A program made the position numbers and the translations under genes. DNA of 64,000 nucleotides from Metaphire vulgaris (taxonomy: Eukaryota > Annelida > Clitellata > Crassiclitellata > Megascolecidae), in the NCBI GenBank assembly GCA_018105865.1, contig CM030869.1, positions 2,947,025-3,011,024 of the forward strand, read 5' to 3'. Under the pieces are notes generated by a model. The model ran no database searches. It was not told the DNA's origin and worked only from the letters and a program-made list of their open reading frames with translations. Shown one piece after another: positions 45,174 through 56,170 of the stretch (positions are counted from its first letter, which is position 1; every line of letters begins with the position of its first letter).

Positions 45174-45244
45174 TTAACCATCGATCGTCAATTCGCAAGG
45201 TCTCCGAAAAACTTGACCAAATTCCCGAATCCATTTATTAGCCA
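45174..45244 (-). CDS. P4HA: P4HA last exon
   Basis: Acceptor cttttccattttcag. Two bases complete Val, then ANKWIREFGQVFRRPCELTI and DG-stop (TAA at 45176-45174). It matches NKWIREFGQEFRRPC of vertebrates. The other frame, which starts with ATG at the same place, is a shadow. Confidence 0.95.
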
Positions 45245-47152
45245 CTGAAAATGGAAAGAAAGTAACGAAAACGATTTACCGTTCTGTCTAATCTAATGGT
45301 TCTTAAACTTCTATCTCTTGCCACTTGAAGGACGTTGCGTACTGAATAATCCTGGGCGTCATTTAAAGGGGAATTTACAAGGTATGCTATACCGTTGCCC
45401 CAGAATTTTGAGGAAATTCGAAAAATTTTCTGGCATGAACTTTTTGTGTTATATAATTATTTTCAGTGTTTAAATTTCAATAAATTGCATTGAGGACCTA
45501 ATTTGTCTTGTCTTGTTTAGTACCCTAAAATTAACGATGACCTTTATTTTGCTTGTCAAGATTTTTTCTAAGTTGGTCACGACCAGAACCAAATCCTCCT
45601 TATTGAAATCCTGGCTACGCCACTGCCCATAGGCCATGATGCACTAACCCCATTTATCTCCGATCAGCACTGGACAACCAGCGTGCAGTGACTTCGGCTC
45701 GGGAAGACCAGATTGCTTGTAATTGTACCAAAAGACGGCCGCGTTCTGTTATTAAACCAAAATATTGATCATTGTTAAATGTAGTTATCTTCAGTGGCGG
45801 TTCCACCAGGTTGATGACTGGGGATGCATTCCCTCCCCACCCCACCGGGGTTTCGGATGACCTTTTTTGCTTGTCAACCTATTTTTCGGTGAATTTATAA
45901 AAAAATTAGTGAAAATACTGCGAATGACCTTGTTTTATTGCTTGTTGGCCTTTTTGGCAAGGTTTATTAACTTTTAGTGGGCAAAAACTAACAATGAACT
46001 TTTTCTCTTTTTGTTTTTCTTCTTCTTCACTTTGCATCCCCCACCAACTTCCTATAAATTTGTCATCCCCTAACAAAAATTCCTGGAACCGCCACTAGTT
46101 AGTTATCTTCCAAAATTGCCAGCATACGTGATCGGCCATACAACATTAATCAGTTATAATTAATTGGCTAAGCTCATGGGCGTCAGAGGGTAGAGCGAGG
46201 GGGTGCACTTGCGCCCCCCTTGAAATATAAATTTAGAAAAAGTAATATAAACAATTAATTAATAAACGACTATTTAATCTGATAAAAATATCTGTAAATT
46301 TATAAAATTGGTTGCGTAATTGTTTGGCTGTGTGAGCGTTAACAATTAATTAATTAACGACTATTTAATCTTAATAACAATATAATACAACTCAGATGAT
46401 TAGCATTTTCATTTCTTGAACAAACTGCAAATGATGATCTCTTGACTCAATAAAAACATCACATACATTTAGCCAAAGTCTTTCTTATAATTTAAACTTA
46501 AAAACCAATTGGCTTGCTTTCATGTGAATATAAAATGTTGCACCCCTTGGACAATTTCTGGTGACGCCCATGTCTAAGCTATTGAAGCACTACCGTGTGG
46601 AATATAGTGGTAGGGTTTTTGCCTGATGGTCGCGGGTTCGAACCTAACCCCAGCCGCTGCACAGCGATATTGGACAAGTTATTTACCCTACCCCCACCCC
46701 AGCCCCACCAACCCCACCCCGCCCCAATGTCTGTGAGGAAGGCAGCGGGAAACCTCCTCACTTATGACATCCCTAAGTGGCACGAAACCCAATTGTCATC
46801 GTCATTATAGGCTAACTGTATTAGAAATGGAAAACGTCAGCGCTACTTTCGAGTATTGCCATATACTATATATACAGTACCTTGACTGGTCGTGTTCCAA
46901 TATCGAGTATCGGAAATACTGTTGCTCCACCAGCCTCAACGTTACTTAACTACATAAATAAGAAAAGGCTTTAATTAGTTTCTAAAATCAACTAAAACTT
47001 AGAGTAGCCACAGGAAGCACATGTGAACGTCCCCCACAACCCCTATTCGCCCTATTCAGGTCTAGACTGGGTTGATAAAAGATTCGAGGAAGGTTGATAA
47101 ATTGCATTCAGTTGTGGGAAGGTTATATTGGTCGTCGATCTGCTGCGCATGA

Positions 47153-47212
<60 letters not shown>

Positions 47213-47989
47213 AAGAGATAGATGAGAAAGGAGAAAGAGAGAGAGAGAGAAAGAGGGATGAGAGTGATGAAAGAGTGTGTCTGTTACTTACGTAGATCAT
47301 CAGAGTGGCTATTCTATCTCCGGACGTCTGCATTATGGATGACCAGCTATTGTTGTTGAGGGGACTCTAGAAGCAGACACAAGGGAATAAAGTGCGAATG
47401 AAATGCTGTTAAGACGAACACTGAATGGTTCATTCGGGTAACAAAACTGCTTTTGATCTTTCCACCAATGCCGACAACCACGTCTCAAAAGTTAGCGTCT
47501 GTCTTTCCAGGGGCGTCATTTGAGGGGGCCGAAGGCCGTGCCCCAAGGAAATTAAGAAATAATGTATAACGTAATAATTAAATAAATGTTAAAAGTGCAA
47601 AAAATCGCCAACATTTGCCAAAAATTTGCCAAAAATGTTAAAGAATTTCAAATTTGCCAAAATTTGCCAACAAATTTTCTCGTCCCCAAGAAAAGTGAAC
47701 ATAAAGTAAAGTAAAGTAAAATCTCGTAAACTTATACAGTTTATAGGCTTATAGGCTTAGGCCTATTATAGAAATCTTTATTGGGAAACGCAGATAACAT
47801 AAGATAAACATTATTCTTAACTAACAATTACACATTCTGTTATTATAAAATAGATAAAATAAAGTGGTTTCCTGGAGAACCGAAGTGTAAAAGAGTGTTG
47901 ACGATTCCTAACAATATCATGTATTGGATTCAATCAAAGCATTTAACGAATACAGTTTATTGCCTGATAATAATAATAATAATAATAAT

Positions 47990-48068
<79 letters not shown>

Positions 48069-48735
48069 CAGTGGCGGTTCCACGTGGGGGATGAGTGGGG
48101 ATGCATCCCCCACCGGACTTTTTTCGCTTGTGAAACCTATTTTTGGGTAAAGGTCTGCAGTGTAGTAAATCTACGAGGAAAAACTGCGGATGACCATTTT
48201 TTTGCCTGTCAACCTATTTTTCGGTAAAAGTGTAGTAAAATTAGGAAAAAATGTTCTTTTGTCAGCCTTTTCGGCAAAGTTTATTGATTTTTCACCTTCT
48301 CTTTCATCCCCCACAACCCATGCCCTCCCCCACCAACAAATCCTGGAAACGCCAGTGTTGATAATATAAACGGTTTATCATTCAGCGTGATCAAGAATAT
48401 AATAGCGGATACTAATATTATTGTACTTACGTCCAGGGCTTCGCAGTCGTAATGGGCGCTGTAATATCCGCCGAGTCCATAGTTAGACAGCTGGAAACAA
48501 GCATCACAACGGAATCTTAGCCTCTTTTGTCAGAGGCTTTATGATACTGGCGCCATAGAAGTTTATTGACTGACCGATTAATTTATATGACCAACGACAT
48601 ACGAAGCAATATATTCAGAAGCAGTCAATGCTATTACAGTTCCAGTCTTTGTTAAAAAGAGACGCTATGAGGGGAAATGAATCGTTTTAGAATACATTGT
48701 ATTACTTGGATTATTATTATTATTATTATTATTAC

Positions 48736-48798
<63 letters not shown>

Positions 48799-48814
48799 TT
48801 ATTATTACTATTAC

Positions 48815-48845
<31 letters not shown>

Positions 48846-49381
48846 GTTGTTGTTGTTGTTGTTGTTGTTGTTAATTAAACAAATGCGTTTTGAGATGTTG
48901 TAGGAAACGATCCGGAGAGGTCTCGGTTGTCACATCCTTCGGAAGCAGATTCCACGACGCCGGGTTTCCACGACGAAAGGACCGGTCCCTAGCCCCGCTG
49001 TCTTGAGCGGAGGGGGACGACGAGATGAATGCTGGCGCCGGAACGGGAGACGGGAGCGACGTGGATTACTGGATACATTGGATTACTGTCTCGCAGATGA
49101 CCGCTCCCAAGGATTCGCCGCCTGATTTTCGCCACGCGGAGAATTTCTCTGAGCATCCATGCGGTCCTTCAACATCCTTTCTGCCTTTTCGCTGACTCTT
49201 CGACGGAACGTCTCCCTGCGGAAGACCACCTTCTGAAGGGCTCACTGCCCGATTTCAACACGGCAGCGAACTCTTTCGTGCCATCTGAGCGGGTTTTCAT
49301 GTCCATGTCTGTTATGCGAGTAACTAACTATTCGCCGTAGAACGGTTTCATCCAGTTTGTCAATGCACGAAGATATATATA

Positions 49382-49464
<83 letters not shown>

Positions 49465-50583
49465 CATGTAATTAGACCTACTGAACCTGTAACGCTTCTG
49501 ATGCCGGATAATTCGTTTCGAGTCGGGTGACGTCACTGATACGTCTGGAAATTTTGTCGATAATGATTTCACCTTTTTCATCAAAGAACCAAGCACTGGA
49601 TGGATTAAACAAGAAAGATCAAAACTAACATTGAGCGCTAACTTAAGATCCTGGCTTAGTTGATAGTTGACTTTCATTTCTTCTTCAGAAGATATTTTTA
49701 AATAAAAAAATTAAAGCATGGGAGTAACTAGAATGTTAGTCGCCCATGCCAGGTTCGAAAATTCTTTAACCCCTTAACTGTGTATTTAACTGTAACTCAA
49801 TGTAAAATGGGCGGATATATCCGGGTCCCCAGTTAAGGGGTTAATGAACATATAGCGACATTTTATTGGCACAATATTAAAACTACAGATGGGCTTTTCT
49901 TGCTTTTACTGATGCGAACTGGTCTATTAAGCTGTGCTAAAAGTCAGTTTTCTCAGTTTTTCTCTTTCCATGCTGAGTAGAGGGTAAAACCGCAGTTTTT
50001 GGATCCCCTCAAATGGCAGTCAGGGCATCTGCCCCCCTACCGGCTATACCTAGGTACGCCACTGTTACAGTATTGCTTTATGCAGTCAGAAACATAGTAG
50101 GTTCTAGAAAAAATGATGCTGTGTCAAGACTTTATGTTAGCATTATTGATCAGGTCTAACCAGGGGCGGTTCCACGTGGGGAGATGAGTGGGGATGCATA
50201 TCCACCGGACTTTATATATATACCCCAAAATCAGACTACCTTAAAAATTTTAATGTGTTTTTTAAGATTTTCAAAGTGTTTAAAGATTTATAACCCCCCT
50301 CTCACATTATACTCCCAAATCAAATTCCTGGCTACGTCCCTGCCTTAATGTAAAGTAAATCTAAAGCAACCGAAGATTTGTCTGCCACAGACCAGAACCC
50401 CGACCAAAGCCCTCTCCATGGGTTAATTATCATCACTGCTCTAGGAATTCACCCACTAGCGACGACAGTGATGATGACGATGATGATAACGACGACAATG
50501 ACCATCGGGTTTACGTAGTATTGTAAATCGCTCTTGTCTTTGGCCATTTTGCCATGGTTATTGCGCTATATCAATTGTCCAGC

Positions 50584-50644
<61 letters not shown>

Positions 50645-51182
50645 GGTACAAAAAAATTAATAATAATAGTCGCTTACATCTTTCCAATGCGTTCTTCTGT
50701 CACCATTAGATTTTCTAAGATGCCGACTTTCGCTCTCTTTATCTGAAAGAGTTTCATTCGAGTAACTAATAAGGAGCTGTCCATTAATTATGTCAACAAT
50801 TTTTGGGCAATTTTTGACCCCTCCCCTTGTCAACAACTGTCAACTTTCACTTACCCCCCATAATTACGTCAACAACTTGACCACCCCCCCAACTCCCAAA
50901 GATCAATAATAGGTCCCAATAACAAGGTTATTATTTTTGTGGTGATGACCATTTTTCTCTGTTCTGCTCATCGAGTGTCAAAATGTGGTGGTGATGACTT
51001 TTTTGCCATGCTTTTTGTAATTGTATTCCATGAAATTTCTTTTTGATTATTTGTAAAAGTGATTCCACCCGCTCCCCTGAAAACTGTCAAACTTCCTATT
51101 TTTGATTATTTGTAAAATTAATGGAAATTATATTGAAAATAATGGCATGATTCAATAGCTTGACCTAATAATAATAATAACA

Positions 51183-51229
<47 letters not shown>

Positions 51230-53128
51230 CTTACAAACCTCCTAAGCAGCTAGAATTTGTGACTGGTAAACAGAGGCTAAAATAATAATCGCATTATAAA
51301 TCTTTATGGCTATCAAAATGAAAACAAAGCCTTCCAAAAATGCAGTGTTTATTCTAGACACCTTGACATTGGGGGAATTTTGAAATGTTTGGGGGGACAA
51401 GGTCTGAGTCTCCACACATTGGGGGAAAATTTCTATTTTCCCAGCCAACATATAATTTTAGGGGGATTTTAAAACTTGGGGAGATTTAAAGTGCTATATA
51501 AATTCAAAATGTTATCGTTAATTACCTACTTGTCCTTTGCCTTTGCCATGCTTACTAGGGATAGTTTTGCTAAGCCTGGCAATGGCTGGCAAACAATTTT
51601 TGTGAATAATACTGTATTAGTATTTGCAGTTAAATTTATATTTAATCAATGATAATTATAATAAATGATGTCATAAATAACACCGTTTGCTTACACATGA
51701 TAAACAAGTAAATTATTTATAATACATCTTAAATAATAAAAAGCAATATTTCTTGGCGAATGTAGGCCCATTTCAACAGGGGCGTAGCCAGAAATTTGAT
51801 TTTTTTGGGGGGAGTATGATGTGATTTGAGGGATATAAATCTTTAAAAACTTCAAAAATCTTAAAAACACATTTTAAATTTTAAGGTAGTCTAATTTTGG
51901 GATATATATATACCGATATACCCCCGTCGCTACGCCCCTGATTGCCAAATACCATAATGCGAACCTTGGATTTTGCCAGTGACTGCAGTTGGTTAGACTC
52001 AATATCGGTGATGAAATCGTGAAAGAGAAGGATCTCTGGCGAATGGTGAACGAATTCCACCTTTGCTCGAATGAAAGGGACTAGCTTTCCTCTTTGATAG
52101 ACACAAGACAATATCGTCTTTGTCTTTACGTTACGTATTTTCTCCTAGTAAAAGAACTGGTCTGCTAAAATCCATGATGACTACGACAGCGAATGGTTAT
52201 TTATTTGCATGCATGGCTTGCATATCAACTGCTATATTCAAATATACTAGACCTAGCTGTTTGCCCGTCAAACGCATGATGGGTAACCTTTAAAGTGTTT
52301 TCTACCAGTAAACCTCGTTTCTTCACTAAGTTGGATCTCAAACGTTCAAGCTATAATAGTTCAATTAATTTAGGAGTATCAGAACAATCTCTATCCAAGG
52401 TCACTGATCTATAAAATGACCCACCAGCAAGAAATCACGTCGAGTTTTTCCCAACCATTGGCGCCTATTAAATAGACAACAATGGTTTGATTACTGAGGC
52501 GCGGGTGGTTTCGTTAATGCCCAGCCAGCGTGAATGCCGAGATTATTTTCAAGACGCAATCACGTTAATGAATGCGTTTAGAAGCACTGGATACGCCAAT
52601 TCAAGCTGCCGGTGACCTGTACGTTAACGGACCAATAGCTATAACAATTATTGGAGAAATTAATTTAGAAAATAGCCAACTATAGATAACCTTTATTATC
52701 TGGTAAATGCTCCTCCCAGCGTCACTGGATGGAAGACAACGTCCAACCAAATGACTATAAAATAACGTCAATGATTATAATTACGCGTTTGACAGTTATA
52801 GGACAAATAATCACGTCGCCTTTTTGATTGACGTTCCCTAGTAGCTAAAGGAAAAAGAATGATTCCAAATCCCACGAAAATAGCTTGCATTGAAAGGGAC
52901 GTCACGTTGCGCAAAATAAGGACGTCAGCTGACGTCCCTAGCGCTCAACGTGTTAAATGCTAAGCTATTTTAAAGAATTTAGACGAACGACGATTTATGA
53001 CGTGAATTGCCGAGTTTGGAAATTATATTTTATGCATGATAGGATATAATTTTCAACAAAAGCCTTTACCTCTATCAGTGATAAAGCGCTATATCAGAAT
53101 AACACTTGCTCAACAGACTTATTCAGGT

Positions 53129-53199
<71 letters not shown>

Positions 53200-55823
53200 G
53201 GTTTAAAGTGGTTCGGTAGGGTCTGCCCTGTGTGTGAGAACCACTGTTGTACCCATCCAATCTATTATTCTATAGTACTGAGATTTATTTTGAAATCATT
53301 CACACTCACACTCGTATCCATGACTATCTTCTCATCCATTTCATAGATGAAATAGATTCTAGGCGATATTAAGCTCCAGCGGGCATGGGCAGACACTTTC
53401 ACTATTTCGCCATATGCGACAAAACGAGGCTTTAGAATTACACAGATCTTGAATGAACTCACTTCGAGCACGTATTCCCAGCACAGTCTTTCATGCTGAT
53501 CGTTTCTGTCCGGCCATTTCGGTAGAATGGCGTAATCCTCGGGAACTAACTTCGACAGGTATCTGCTATTAGATGGGTCTAAACAAGGAGGCATATAGTT
53601 ACAACCAAAAATTAGAACGGAAAAACAAATTTCCACGGGAATTTCCACCATTGGCGGTTCCACCATGTTGATGACTGGAGATGCAACCCCCTACCGGGGT
53701 TCCGGATGACCATATTTTGGCCTGTCAATCCATTTTCCGGTGAGTTTTTAAAAACATCTAGTGAAAAATACTGCGTATGACCTTAATTTTTGCTTGATTT
53801 GCTTATTTGGCAAGCTTTATTAACAATTAGTGGGTTAAACATTAGAAATTACCTTTCTCTCTCGTTTCTTCTTCTTCACTTTGCATTTCCCCTCCCAACT
53901 TACTATACATTTTTCGTCCCCCACCAAGAATGCCTGGAACCGCCACTGATTTCCACTGAGAATTATGACAATACATCTTCTCCAAAGCACTGAGTAGTAT
54001 TCAAGAGTCAGAACAGTGGTTGTGGTTGGGGGAATCAATCCTAGAGGGGGAAAGAATGAGAACAGTGATAGATTTTTACTTCTTTCTTTATGCTAAATAG
54101 GTTGGTTAAATAAGTTAATGACAACGCGAACCCCCCAGTGCTATGTATTGTATGGAGTGGATCATTGTGGGAAGTCAGTCAGCCGTGACCAGAAATTCCC
54201 CCTACGGACACCACACCGGTATAGCATGCTTTGTTGGCAACCACAGTTGGTCTAAAAATATGGACTTGGGGCTGTCCATTAATTATGTCGACAAATTAGG
54301 TGGAGGGAGGTTGAAAAAGTCTGACAGTTGTTGACAGGAGGGAGGGGAGTGTCAAGAGAAGTTCACGTCAACAATTTCATTTTTTTACAAATGATAAAAA
54401 ATAGAAAATTTCATGGAATACTATTTATTACAACGGAAAAAAGCCTGACAAGCATAAAAGATCATCACCACCACATTATGACGCTTGATGAACAAAAGAA
54501 AAGGAAAGAGGTTTCAACTCTGCAAAAATAGTAACCTTCTAAACTTTTTAGGGAGACCCGTCACTGGTCTTAGTGGGGGGGTTGAAAGGTTTCTGGCATA
54601 ATTTTAGGGGATCACTGAAAGTTCACAGTTGTCGACAAGGGGGAGATGTCAAAATTGCCCAAAAATTGTTGGCATAATTAATGGACAGCCTCTTGGTATA
54701 TAGGCATAACTCTGAGTCATAAAAAACCCAGACCTCTTATAGTGCGTGAAATTGTAATCGGTATTATCATAATTTACGATTAATTATGTAATGCTGATTC
54801 TAAGACGGTCAACAACTTGGCTTCGACATTTCGTCTCTCACCAAGTTCGAGAGATTTCTTGACGAAGTCGACAGCCGTTAGCAGTTCTCCTTTCTAGTTG
54901 AAAAAATCGCACACACTAAATTCTCACAAACGCGTTAGAATTTCTTGCTTTTAGATTTATTTATATCGTAATTAAAAATATAGTTTAATCAAGAGCAGAT
55001 TGATGGCGTTTATCAAAGCACAGCTTGGAACTTTCTATTAAATATTATCATAATAAATGAAGAATATTACAGTTGGCCTATCAGTGGCGTAGCCAAGATT
55101 TTCTAAAGAAGGGGGCGCAAAAAACCGGACTAGTCACATTTAAGTTTGCATTTAATATAGTCCGCTTTTTTGCGCCAGCCTGTATATTGTTATTATAAAT
55201 TAGACTGGTTCAATTTGTGTTTCTGTTTGATGCCAGCCTGCAGTGGCTATTCTAGCCACCTAGATATTTGGAAGAGTTTAAAAATTGTTTGGGGGAAGGG
55301 AAGGACAGGCATTGGGGAGGTCATACTATTTGCCAAAATGTCAAACAAAATTTTGGAGAAAATTCAAACTCGAGGGGGATTCCCCCAGAGAAGGCCTAGA
55401 ATAAACACTTGGCCAACCTGTGCATGTATTTTCGCCGTTATGTGATAAATCTCCTGCGGCAGTACGAGAGGCGGAACTAGGTGGTTCTGCGCATGCGTCA
55501 TCCACACAAGAGCGTCGTCGGCCAAGTTTCGGTAGAGGGCGTACAGCGATACATCCAGGGCCATCAGTTGAGACATGGGCTTCGACCGGTAGCCAAGGAT
55601 TGTTCCGTTGATGAGGTCTTCCACTGGAAGTCGGTAAGTATGTTGGAGACGGATAATGCCGGCCCTGCTTCCGTCGTAGTCGAGTGCAGTGGGCATCATT
55701 GGCTCCAAAGAGTTAAGGTGAACTCTGAACTCTAGGTTTCAATAGGAAAGTAAAAAATTCAAAAAGTTTGGCTAAATTCAACGTGTTGTTGTACTGCTGC
55801 TGCTGCTGCTGCTACTACTGCTG

Positions 55824-55868
<45 letters not shown>

Positions 55869-56102
55869 ACTACTACTGCTGCTGCTACTGCTACTGCTGC
55901 TGCTGCTGCTGCTGCTACTACTACTGCTACTGCTACTGCTACTGCTGCTACTACTACTGCTAATAACTGCTGCTGCTTTTTACGCTATAGTTCTTTGTGT
56001 CTGCTGTCTGATATCCATCCAGCTGCTTCTCGGTCGCCCTTCCCTTTATTCTGCTACTTCCATTATTATCTCAGAGGCTCTCCAGCCTATGATCTGACCA
56101 GC

Positions 56103-56137
<35 letters not shown>

Positions 56138-56139
56138 CC

Positions 56140-56170
<31 letters not shown>

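Larger units (their letters stand above)
41390..45300. repeat. Segmental duplication, copy A (P4HA 3' end and flank)
   Basis: Homologous to about 61388-63070 in the same orientation, in separate blocks: 41430-41540 with 61388-61505; 42175-42785 with 61515-62135; 43660-44060 with 62266-62700; 45040-45300 with 62815-63070. MITEs and an AAT tract interrupt copy A. Confidence 0.85.

Noticed and set aside
45043..45234. 63-codon frame beginning MDSGIWSSFSET, repeated at 62816
   Set aside because: Its first part is a shadow of the P4HA last exon (ANKWIREFGQ in the true frame), and the rest is 3' flank.
49360..49677. 105-codon - strand frame KVNYQLSQDLKLALNV
   Set aside because: Shadow of P4HA exon 8; the neighbouring frame reads AWFFDEKGE and fits splice phases.
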